In this document: in pieces, positions 1 to 7,130 of the stretch
Numbering within the stretch: the first letter of the stretch is position 1
Layout: each line of letters starts with the position of its first letter
Origin: Clostridia bacterium
Lineage (GTDB): Bacteria > Bacillota > Clostridia > Lachnospirales > Lachnospiraceae
Length of the DNA: 64,000 bases
Direction of reading: 5' to 3'
Assembly (NCBI GenBank): GCA_910574475.1
Contig: CAJTAT010000007.1
Coordinates: 124,001-188,000, forward strand
Notes under the pieces: generated by a model
What the model saw: only the letters and a program-made list of their open reading frames with translations
What the model was told of the DNA's origin: nothing
The model's database searches: none
Made by a program: the position numbers and the translations under genes

Positions 1-366
1 CCTCCCCTCCACCAGACGGGAGTATGTGGGCCAGGCGGCAATCCCGCCGTTCCAGTATTCCGCCAGATCCAGGGAAAGCTGGTCATTCAACTCATGATCC
101 CCCAGCGGGACAAAACGGCCGGTGTAGGACAGACGGGAATCATTCTCCAGTATCTGTGCCTTTTCTTCCGTAAGCTGCACAAAGCTTGCGTAGCGGTCCC
201 CGCCGATAGCAACTGCCTGCTGCTGGCGCATGGCAGAGAGAACGCCGACGGACTGTCCTGCCGCGGTGGTCATCATGGTGGACAGAATCACCGCAATGAG
301 GATTAAAAAAGAAGTCAGTTTCTGTGAGATCACTTCCTTAAGCGCCAGAGTAAGATAGCTTTTCAT
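1..366 (-). CDS. ABC transporter permease, FtsX type (N-terminal part only)
   Basis: The reading frame starts at the ATG at 366 and runs off the left edge; 122 codons are visible. It opens MKSYLTLALKEVISQK and goes straight into a hydrophobic segment (about residues 17-40), the usual first membrane helix of FtsX/MacB-type permeases. The part after residue 45 looks extracytoplasmic. Its start overlaps the stop of the ATPase gene (ATGA, 363-366), so the two are translationally coupled and should form one transporter. Such pairs beside a two-component system often export or sense cell-envelope-active peptides; the substrate here is unknown. The C-terminal FtsX domain would lie outside the window. 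Confidence 0.85.
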   Translation of the reverse strand, partial: MKSYLTLALKEVISQKLTSFLILIAVILSTMMTTAAGQSVGVLSAMRQQQAVAIGGDRYASFVQLTEEKAQILENDSRLSYTGRFVPLGDHELNDQLSLDLAEYWNGGIAAWPTYSRLVEGR

Positions 367-1037
367 CTTCCGTCCACCTCCGTCAGCATGCCGTCCACAA
401 TGGAAAACCGCCGGTCGGCCATCCCAGCCACGCGATTGTCATGGGTGATGATAACCAGCGTTTTTCCCATTTTTTCATGTACTGCCCTGAGCATTTCCAT
501 CACTTCCCCTCCGCTTCTGCTGTCCAGATTTCCCGTAGGCTCGTCTGCGAAGATCACGTCCGGCTGTGCAATCAGCGCGCGGGCAATGGCCACCCTCTGC
601 TGCTGCCCGCCGGAAAGCTCATGGGGCAGATGGGTCAGCCTGCTGCCGATCCCAAGCAGCTGCGTGAGCTGTTCCAGATACGCCTCATCCGCCTGCTTTT
701 TGTCAAGAAGCAAAGGCATCAGGATATTTTCCCGCGCAGTCAGAACCGGAAGCAGGTGAAACTGCTGAAAGACAAACCCGATGCTCCTGCGGCGCAGCGC
801 AGACCGTTCCCGGTCAGAAAGGCTGTAAATATCCTGACCGTTATAAGTCAGCCGGCCAGACGTTGGCTGATCCAGTCCGGATAACAGATGGAGCAGGGTA
901 CTTTTCCCACTTCCTGACGGGCCTGTAATCGAAATAAAATCACCCGGCATGATCTGAAACGAAGCCCGGTCCAGCGCCGTTACCCGGTTTTCCCCTTCCC
1001 CATAAATTTTTGAAAGCTCATTTGCTTCCATTTTCAT
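363..1037 (-). CDS. ABC transporter ATP-binding protein (MacB/LolD-like)
   Basis: A 224-residue ATPase of the size usual for the MacB/LolD/BceA group. It has the Walker A motif GPSGSGKST, the Q-loop region FVFQQFHLLP, the signature LSGGQQQR and the Walker B motif VIFADEPTGNLD with the D-loop, then the switch histidine in IITHD. An AAGGAG ribosome site lies 11 nt before the ATG. It couples ATP hydrolysis to the FtsX-type permease that overlaps its 3' end. The kinase and regulator genes just upstream on the same strand are its likely controllers. Nothing in the sequence names the substrate. Confidence 0.93.
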   Translation of the reverse strand: MKMEANELSKIYGEGENRVTALDRASFQIMPGDFISITGPSGSGKSTLLHLLSGLDQPTSGRLTYNGQDIYSLSDRERSALRRRSIGFVFQQFHLLPVLTARENILMPLLLDKKQADEAYLEQLTQLLGIGSRLTHLPHELSGGQQQRVAIARALIAQPDVIFADEPTGNLDSRSGGEVMEMLRAVHEKMGKTLVIITHDNRVAGMADRRFSIVDGMLTEVDGR

Positions 1038-1132
1038 AAAAATACACTCTCCTTATCATCATTTTGCATCTGCATAAACAGGGACTGCCTGTGTGCATGC
1101 TTTATGCTGTAAAAAGAGTGTAATGGATAAAT

Positions 1133-1150
1133 CTCAAGAAACGCTCAAGA
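1133..1150. promoter_or_regulatory. tandem repeat, possible response-regulator site
   Basis: CTCAAGA occurs twice (1133-1139 and 1144-1150) with an 11-bp period, about 100 bp upstream of the ABC ATPase start and overlapping the kinase stop codon. OmpR-family regulators bind direct repeats of about one helical turn. The adjacent OmpR-type regulator is the natural candidate, but one half-site pair alone is weak evidence. Confidence 0.35.
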
Positions 1151-2233
1151 TTTGATGGTATTAAAAAATGCCGCAGCCGCCCCTCCGCCTTCCGATCTGT
1201 TCTCCAGACAAAGTTTCCCGCCGTGTTTCAGGCACAGCAGGCTGCTGCTGTACAGCCCCATACCAAAATGCTCTGCATTTTCCTCCATTTTTCCAAAGGG
1301 CTTTGGTCCGTTCTTCACCAGTTCATGCGGAAAGCCGGGTCCGTCATCTGCAACCATAAGACACAGCATATGTCCGGTCAGTGTAAGACGAATCTCCAGT
1401 TTCCGACAGGCAAAACGCGCCGCATTTCCAATCAGGTTTTCTGCCACGGTCAAAAAGATTCCATGGTCTATCCTGACAATCCCCAGATCCGGTACGGACA
1501 GTATGAGATCAAGTCCGGACGCAAGCAGATGTGCAGTCTCTTGCAGTTCTTCCAAAAGGGCAGATCCGTCTGTGTCACAAACCCGCACCTGTATCTGTTC
1601 CAGCCTCTGGATGCTGCTCATAGCCTCCACATACTGTTCCACCCGCAGCACATAGCATTCCATCCTCTCCAGCGTGTGTTCATCCGCCCTTCCCCCTTTC
1701 ATCAGCTTCACGCTCCCCTTCAGAACCGTCACCGGATTGCGCAGGTCATGGGCAAAGGCCGCATTGAGCCTTTTGCGTTCCTCCGCCTGCTGCCACAGCT
1801 CCCGGTTTGTTTTCAGAAGTTCTTCCCGCATCATCTCAAATGCGGCACAGATCTGTCCCAGTTCATCTGCCGATGCCTCCGGCATGGAAAAGTCCAGGTC
1901 ATGGTTTCGGATGCGCTCGGTTCCCATTTTAAGAATTTCAATGGGGGCTTTCAGCTTCAGATGATAAAACAGAATCCCGGCAATGCCCAGTCCGCCTGCC
2001 GGAAACAGTACCGCCGAAAGCAGCCGGACGCCGTCCAGCAGCTCCAGGATCTGCATCTGTTCCCGATCCGGTTCGGCCAGCTCTGTAACCGTGCCGTCGG
2101 AATCAATGGCAATCCCTCCCTGGGGATACCTCTCTGCAATTCTTCCGCATAACAGATATACTCCCAGTGTAAGCAGAAGCGCAGTCGCCAGGCAGAAAAC
2201 GGAAAGCAGAAAAAAGCACCGCTTCAGCCCCAT
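1145..2233 (-). CDS. sensor histidine kinase
   Basis: A membrane histidine kinase of 362 residues. The first helix covers about residues 7-29 and a second about 70-93, with a short extracytoplasmic loop between, followed by a HAMP-like stretch. The phosphoacceptor is His162 in FAHDLRNP. The ATPase part has an N-box (ENLIGNAARFA), DDGPGF and a GMGLY G-box. I chose the ATG at 2233 because TGGAAGGG precedes it and lies inside the last codons of the regulator gene; an in-frame ATG at 2251 would overlap that gene more. It should phosphorylate the regulator encoded just upstream and control the ABC exporter downstream. Confidence 0.9.
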   Translation of the reverse strand: MGLKRCFFLLSVFCLATALLLTLGVYLLCGRIAERYPQGGIAIDSDGTVTELAEPDREQMQILELLDGVRLLSAVLFPAGGLGIAGILFYHLKLKAPIEILKMGTERIRNHDLDFSMPEASADELGQICAAFEMMREELLKTNRELWQQAEERKRLNAAFAHDLRNPVTVLKGSVKLMKGGRADEHTLERMECYVLRVEQYVEAMSSIQRLEQIQVRVCDTDGSALLEELQETAHLLASGLDLILSVPDLGIVRIDHGIFLTVAENLIGNAARFACRKLEIRLTLTGHMLCLMVADDGPGFPHELVKNGPKPFGKMEENAEHFGMGLYSSSLLCLKHGGKLCLENRSEGGGAAAAFFNTIKS

Positions 2234-2238
2234 ATTTT

Positions 2239-2910
2239 TCAGCCCTTCCATCGGTACCCGCACCCCCAGACTGTTTCGATATAAGCAGTAAATGTATGGG
2301 CTGCCAGCTTTGCCCGGATTTTCCGGACATGCTCCATGACCACATCACTGCTGCCCTCCCCGTCGATTCCCCACACGCTCTCATAAATACGCTCCCGGTC
2401 AAACACCTGCCCTGTATGCAGCGAAAGCAGCTCCAGGATATCAAACTCCCGCCTGGAAAATGCCACCGGCTCCCCGTTTACCGTGACCGTGCGGGCTGTA
2501 TAATCAATGGCAAGCTCTCCAAAAAACTTTACCGCAGAAATATTCTGCCGCCTCTGCTCCCTCCGCAGATGAGCGGCAACCCTTGCACCCAGTTCGTCCA
2601 GATCAAAGGGCTTTACAATATAGTCATCTCCGCCTGCCTGAAACCCCACAATCTGATCTGCGGATTCTATACGGGCTGTCAGGAAAAGAATCGGACAAGT
2701 CACATGGTTTCGTATATTTCTGCAGACGGAAAGGCCGTCCATACCGGGCATATTGATATCCAGCAGAATCAGGTCCGGCTGCATCTGTGCTTTTTGAATC
2801 GCTTCCTTCCCATTATAAGCGGTCAAAACATCATACTCTTCGGAAAAATAACTTCTCATCATATCCACAATTCCCTGCTCATCATCCACAATCAATAATT
2901 TCCTTTTCAT
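2239..2910 (-). CDS. response regulator, OmpR family
   Basis: A 223-residue two-domain regulator: an N-terminal receiver (LLIVDDEQ acidic pocket, phosphorylatable Asp51 in LLDINMPGMDG, Lys in the VKPFDLDE switch) and a C-terminal winged helix (FSRREFDILELL, then the recognition region and a final hairpin VWGCGYRW). The ATG at 2910 has a GGAAGGTGG ribosome site at good spacing; a GTG at 2919 sits too close to it. It is followed five nucleotides later by its kinase. A direct repeat upstream of the ABC genes is a possible target. Confidence 0.92.
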   Translation of the reverse strand: MKRKLLIVDDEQGIVDMMRSYFSEEYDVLTAYNGKEAIQKAQMQPDLILLDINMPGMDGLSVCRNIRNHVTCPILFLTARIESADQIVGFQAGGDDYIVKPFDLDELGARVAAHLRREQRRQNISAVKFFGELAIDYTARTVTVNGEPVAFSRREFDILELLSLHTGQVFDRERIYESVWGIDGEGSSDVVMEHVRKIRAKLAAHTFTAYIETVWGCGYRWKG

Positions 2911-2989
2911 ACTTTCCACCTTCCACAGAGATTTTTTTATTATATCACAGAAATATAAGAATTCTGATTGATAGAGGCAAAAAATTGCA

Positions 2990-3136
2990 TTAAATTGAAA
3001 AAATATTTTTTATACTTTTCCCCAGTAGTTCAATTTTTCCGATTTTTTCTAAATCCTTTCTTAATTTTTCTCCGTTATTGTCTTTTCCGGCAATCACTTT
3101 TACAATCTTTGTCCCTGGAATAAGCTGCTTTTTCAT
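2990..3136 (-). CDS. small protein of 48 residues, unknown function
   Basis: A short ORF with an unusually good ribosome site (AAAGGAGGTGAC, 3 nt before the ATG region) encodes a 48-residue lysine-rich peptide starting MKKQLIPGTKIVKVIAG and ending in SIKNIFSI. It has no signal peptide, no membrane helix and no cysteine. About a third of the residues are Lys, Arg or Glu, with an amphipathic middle. It is divergent from an Rgg-type regulator 193 bp away. Rgg proteins often control, or respond to, short peptides encoded next to them, but this peptide is longer and more charged than known SHP pheromones. Function not recognised; it could be a peptide precursor or a small cytoplasmic protein. Confidence 0.6.
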   Translation of the reverse strand: MKKQLIPGTKIVKVIAGKDNNGEKLRKDLEKIGKIELLGKSIKNIFSI

Positions 3137-3231
3137 TTTGTCACCTCCTTTTGTGGAATAAGGTCATTATACATTCCCTATCTCTTAGCACACATAAAGT
3201 CCGAGTATTCCGACCAAAAAGTGTCTCTATA

Positions 3232-3240
3232 TGATATAAT
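3232..3240 (+). promoter_or_regulatory. extended -10 promoter before the Rgg gene
   Basis: TGATATAAT is a perfect -10 hexamer with the TGn extension. No good -35 box is seen at 17 bp, as is common for extended -10 promoters. Transcription would start near 3247 and read the short leader ORF and then the Rgg gene. Confidence 0.6.
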
Positions 3241-3263
3241 GAACAAAATAAAGGTGACTGAGT

Positions 3264-3305
3264 GTGAAAAAACAAGAATTATCATTGCAGTTTATACCTG
3301 AATGA
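3264..3305 (+). CDS. 13-codon leader ORF before the Rgg gene
   Basis: GTG at 3264, preceded by AAAGGTGA at 6-nt spacing, opens a 13-residue ORF (MKKQELSLQFIPE). Its TGA overlaps an in-frame ATG of the Rgg reading frame at 3302 (ATGA). Its first residues and their pattern (MKKQ, then IP) resemble the start of the divergent 48-residue protein (MKKQLIPG). It may be a truncated relative of that gene, or a leader that couples translation of the regulator. Too short to call with confidence. Confidence 0.35.
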   Translation: MKKQELSLQFIPE

Positions 3306-3328
3306 AACGAAAGGAAGGAATCATTAGC

Positions 3329-4222
3329 ATGAAAAACTACGGTTCAACTGTCCGTCAGATTAGACTAAGTAAAGGTTTTAGTCAAAAGGAGATATATACT
3401 GGAATATTAAGCAAATCTTTTGCCATCGATTTTGAAAAAGGATTATATGATATAAAATTTAATTTGATGCTTAAAATATTGGAAAGGCTTATGATTTCTG
3501 TTGATGAACTTCTTCTAATTCATAACCAATACCAGAGCTTACAATACTATGAGCCTCTTTTGAATGTAAGCCTTGACAGACTAAAAAATGATCAAACTTA
3601 TTCTTCAGATATAGAAAATAAATTATATCGCAAAATGGAAACAGAAAAAACATCTGCGTCCGTATTGGAATACATGGAAGTTATAGCTTTGAAAGCTGTT
3701 TATAGCAATAATGACTATCAATCACTCCCAGAGTACCAAAAAGCCAAAAGCTATATACAAAAATACCTTTTTGATATTGAAACCTGGACACTTTCGGAAT
3801 TTCGAATTTTTTCAGATATGAGTTTTATATTTGAAAACGGAAATGTAAAAATCTCAATGTTTTTGACTGCCTGGAACACATTAGAACGATATAAAGCACA
3901 TCCCGATTATCAAATATATTTGCCACATTTGCTTGTTAACAATTTATATCAACTTATTTTACACAATCATTTTGAACTGGCCAAAAAAGCGATCGACAGA
4001 CTGCGGGAGCTAACCGAAGATGTAAATATGCTTACATGGAGAGTGCCGCTATTTTACTATGAAGGATTATACTATTATGCAACTGGTGAAAAAACGACAG
4101 GCATGACTGAGATAGAAAAAGCAAAACAAATTTATTATTTAAGTGGCAATCATTTTATGGTAGAACAGATAGAACTTGGACTTAATGCCGTAAAATCACT
4201 TTACGATAAGGCATATCCTTGA
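3329..4222 (+). CDS. Rgg/GadR/MutR-family transcriptional regulator
   Basis: About 297 residues. An N-terminal XRE helix-turn-helix (GSTVRQIRLSKGFSQKEI, then SKSFAIDFEKG) is followed by a long all-helical domain of TPR-like repeats, the architecture of Rgg-type regulators that bind short peptides. The ATG at 3329 has its own AAGGAAGG site; an upstream in-frame ATG at 3302 could be used by coupling to the leader ORF. The gene is visibly richer in A+T than the flanking two-component genes, suggesting transfer. Its last codons run straight into recombinase-like DNA at about 4210, so the native C-terminus may have been replaced by a few foreign codons. It may still be functional. Confidence 0.85.
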   Translation: MKNYGSTVRQIRLSKGFSQKEIYTGILSKSFAIDFEKGLYDIKFNLMLKILERLMISVDELLLIHNQYQSLQYYEPLLNVSLDRLKNDQTYSSDIENKLYRKMETEKTSASVLEYMEVIALKAVYSNNDYQSLPEYQKAKSYIQKYLFDIETWTLSEFRIFSDMSFIFENGNVKISMFLTAWNTLERYKAHPDYQIYLPHLLVNNLYQLILHNHFELAKKAIDRLRELTEDVNMLTWRVPLFYYEGLYYYATGEKTTGMTEIEKAKQIYYLSGNHFMVEQIELGLNAVKSLYDKAYP

Positions 4223-4388
4223 CAATGATTGTAGCCACGTTTCCGGCTTCAATCTCTGTAATCATGCGGTTGAAATTTGGTCTGTCGAACGTTACACCCG
4301 ATACGCCGTCATCAATAAAAAAAACGGGATTGGAAAAGCGGTTGTCCGCCGCATATTTGAAGAGGACTACTTTCTGGTTCACAGTGCT
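4212..4388 (-). pseudogene. serine recombinase fragment (resolvase N-terminal region)
   Basis: On the minus strand about 59 codons match the conserved part of large serine recombinases of the TnpX/Tn916-like group: VNQK, then FFIDDGVSGVTFDRPNF, then EIEAGNVATIIVKDM. In intact proteins VKDM is followed by SRLGR; here the frame changes to unrelated residues at 4211. The upstream catalytic serine region and the whole DNA-binding part are missing. It is the footprint of an excised or deleted mobile element, joined to the Rgg gene on one side and a MerR gene on the other. Confidence 0.8.
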
Positions 4389-5139
4389 GTCTATTGGCGA
4401 ATTTTCAAAAATATGCAAAGTATCTACAAAAACTCTCAGATATTACGCTGAAATAGAGCTTATTCTGCCAAGCGAAATTAACCCGGAAAATGGATATAGG
4501 TACTATGCTATTGAACAGTTAGAAACTATGCTGCTTATTATCCGTTTGAAATCATACAATTTCTCATTGGAGGAAATAAAGCGGATTATAGAATCGGGAG
4601 AATTGTACGAGGAAAAATTGTATGCTGCTCTAACCCGAAAACGGGAAGATATAAAAAAGCAATTACATGAACAGGAAAAGAGTCTGAATCAACTGGAATA
4701 CGATATATCGAACCTAAAAAATGGGAAGTCCATCCTGTCCTATTTAGATGATATTGATGTAGAACTTGTGGAGGTTCCGATGATGTGTCTGCTTTCTATT
4801 CGCAAAATGGTTCAGGCGAATAATTTTTCTGATGAATACGGCGTTTGCTTTGGGAGGTTATTAGGCAGGATAAGAAAAGAAAATTTAACCATAGCCAATC
4901 CCCCAATGGTTTTATTCCACAGCAATGAATTTAGCCCGTTTGGTTTAGATACGGAATTTGCTATCCCTATTAAGGAATATGTGACTGGAACAAGAGATTT
5001 TAAGGCAGGGTTATGTCTGAAAACTGTTGTAAAGGGAAGCTATTCGATTTTATCTTCTGTATATGCAAAGCAGATAAAATGGGCAGAGCAGAATGGGTAT
5101 ATGTTTTCAAAGCAAAGAAGAACAACTGGATTTTTATAA
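4384..5139 (+). pseudogene. truncated MerR-family regulator
   Basis: From about 4390 the frame encodes a MerR N-terminus (LSIGEFSKICKVSTKTLRYY, then NGYRYYAIEQLETMLLI), a coiled-coil linker and most of a GyrI-like effector domain ending near LSSVYAKQIKWAEQNGYMF. The native start codon appears to be lost at the junction with the recombinase fragment; a GTG at 4384 is the nearest substitute. The C-terminus breaks off at about 5105 and finishes in about ten unrelated residues at a junction with a hydrolase fragment. It may still be translated, but the ligand-binding domain is incomplete. Confidence 0.75.
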
Positions 5140-5530
5140 ATCAAAAGGTGCAAATGGCTGGGTTGCTGACCCAAACGGAACGAATACGGCTGGCTGGGGA
5201 CTATCCCTTACAACTATGGATATGGCTAAATTAGGGCAGTTATATTTGTATGAAGGACATTGGAACGGCGGACAGATTATTTCCGATAAATGGATTTTCG
5301 AGAGTACGCAGGTACAAAGTATTTGGAAAGCACGCCATTTAAAGTATGGATATTTGTGGTGGGTTATAGATGAAGCGGAACATTCGTATGCAGCTTTAGG
5401 TGACGGTGGAAATGCGATATATGTTAATCCTAAAGACAGAATTGTGGTTGCCGTTTCTTCTTTATTTGTTCCAAGAGTTAAAGACAGAATAGATTTCATA
5501 AAAAGAGAGATTGAACCCCTATTTAAGTAA
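5138..5530 (+). pseudogene. C-terminal fragment of a beta-lactamase-family serine hydrolase
   Basis: The plus-strand frame ending at 5530 reads DPNGTNTAGWGLSLTTMDMA, then GQLYLYEGHWNGGQIIS, then KYGYLWWV and GDGGNAIYVNP. These are the C-terminal third of class C beta-lactamase/penicillin-binding-like hydrolases (GWGL-TxxDMAKxG and the GxGG-like box). The SxxK and YxN motifs are missing. The fragment is joined out of frame to the MerR remnant, so it should not give an active enzyme. Confidence 0.8.
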
Positions 5531-5597
5531 AATTATGGATATTATGGCTGAAAACCCTTAAAAAACAATCCGGCATTTAATATTATGTTATAGATAT

Positions 5598-5624
5598 AGG
5601 GAGCGGCAATCTATATTGCCGCCC
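5598..5624. terminator. hairpin between convergent genes
   Basis: GCGGCAAT and ATTGCCGC pair around a CTAT loop, extended by GGG/CCC through a small bulge. It lies between the hydrolase remnant and the convergent acetyltransferase gene. There is no clear T tract, so its strength is uncertain. Confidence 0.45.
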
Positions 5625-5666
5625 TATAATTCCCTATGTTGATCCGAAGCCTGCTCCCACTTTGCA

Positions 5667-6269
5667 TCATCTCTTGCCTTTCAATGCTTTTCTCATCACG
5701 AATTTATCTTCTGTTTCCCCGCAGATTTTAAATCCGAAATTCTGATACATATCCACAAATCCCATGAAAAACGTTCGCTCATCCACAGTTTCTTTCCAGG
5801 GATAGACCTCCACATAATCAAATCCGCTCTCCACCGCATCCTGACAGACATATTCCAGCAGATGTTTTGCGATTCCTTTCCGTTTCATCTCAAGGGCAAT
5901 CAGAAAACAGTAGACAGACTTCACTTTTTCACTGGAATCCGCCTGCATTTCCCTTACCTTCGGCATGGTGAATAGCCAGCCTCCACAGTTCATGCATTCA
6001 GACCTTGTATTGGCATTGCACCAGCCCGCAAGCTTTCCATCCACATAAGCCAGATACCCCTGAATCTTCCCGCATTTTACATATTCTGTTGCCATGACTT
6101 TTCGTTCTTCCCTGGAGGGATACTCTGTCATTCCACGGTGATCATCACTGCACCAGCTTACACAGTAACAGGTATTGGCCGGATCTAAGTCGTCATGAGG
6201 CGTGGTATCAAAAAAATGGATATACTCCTCCACATGTTCCGGCATTAGTTTTTTAATCTCAATATTCAT
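5667..6269 (-). CDS. GNAT-family N-acetyltransferase
   Basis: A 200-residue protein with a GNAT fold: the acetyl-CoA binding segment around residues 120-145 (CFLIALEMKRKGIAKHLLEY) and a C-terminal FGFKICG element. The N-terminal half carries several cysteines (CYCVSWC, CMNCGG), which is uncommon for GNAT proteins and could bind metal or simply be structural. Length is normal. It is monocistronic, between decayed DNA on one side and gene debris on the other, so the neighbours give no clue to its substrate. Confidence 0.82.
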   Translation of the reverse strand: MNIEIKKLMPEHVEEYIHFFDTTPHDDLDPANTCYCVSWCSDDHRGMTEYPSREERKVMATEYVKCGKIQGYLAYVDGKLAGWCNANTRSECMNCGGWLFTMPKVREMQADSSEKVKSVYCFLIALEMKRKGIAKHLLEYVCQDAVESGFDYVEVYPWKETVDERTFFMGFVDMYQNFGFKICGETEDKFVMRKALKGKR

Positions 6270-7130
6270 TTACTTACCTTTCCTTTATATGCGTACTTTT
6301 TTTCTGTCCAAACAATCATTTTACTCTGCCAATTCATCTCAGCGCTGATATATGGTTACTTTTCCAAAAACCATTTCTCTGCAAGAATCTCAGATTAACC
6401 CTGCTACATGCCGACTCAAAAAAGTTCTCATGGTTTCCTATTTTACGTCCAGTTAACTACATTATTACTCTATTGACCGATTTTGGGAAGACCCTCATAA
6501 AAATCTTACTTTTCCGGTCAGCAGATCCCACACGCCAAACAGATAGTCCTCCGCTCTCCAGGGATCTGGTTTTCCCTCCGCATCATTAGATTCACATTTT
6601 ACTACTGCCTTTAAATTTAAACCTAACCTTACGATATATCATCGGTTTCGCATATTTAATATGCAGCCCTTATATAGCCATCAAGCAGTCCTTCTCCTTC
6701 AGATTATCCCCTCTTATCGGAACATAATAGGGAAATGGTTTTGATGTATTCTCCTGCTGCAATCGCCAGTTTTCAATATCATTCATAATGGTTCAGCCCT
6801 TTCAGCAATTCTAATTTTATTTTCTGCTCCATGATATTCCTCCATCGTATCATTGCTTTATTGGTAATTTTTTATGATTTTAGAAATCTCTTTTTCATGC
6901 TTTCTTTTCAAATTTTCGGGATAAGCAGCATCATAAGAAAATCCCTCCTGTATGCGCCCAGACACTTGGATATATTTATCCGTGCCGGCGTCCAGACTCT
7001 TACATGCATGAATTGCATTGTCCAATATCCACTACCGGGTTATTGGTACTGTAGGGAAGTACATCGTTTCCGCCATATCTTCCATATAGCTTACCGCCTC
7101 CTCGTCATTGCATAGGCAAGCATTTTATAG
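6270..7130. other. gene-free stretch with decayed coding remnants
   Basis: No intact gene. On the minus strand, 6858-7031 encodes a GHKL-type sensor-kinase piece (listed separately). 6495-6611 encodes an orphan C-terminus (ending GVWDLLTGKVRFL) that I cannot place. 6668-6786 holds a 38-codon ORF (starts MNDIENWRLQQENTSK) of unknown origin. Other reading frames are broken. It looks like the remains of several genes, possibly from the same deletion history as 4.2-5.5 kb. Confidence 0.6.
6858..7031 (-). pseudogene. GHKL histidine-kinase fragment (AgrC-like)
   Basis: Fifty-seven codons read WILDNAIHACKSLDAG and then TDKYIQVSGRIQEG, which matches the N-box of GHKL ATPase domains in AgrC/ComD-type kinases (LDNAIxAC). 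A stop lies just upstream in frame and the downstream homology fades after about 30 codons. The rest of the kinase is absent. Confidence 0.55.
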
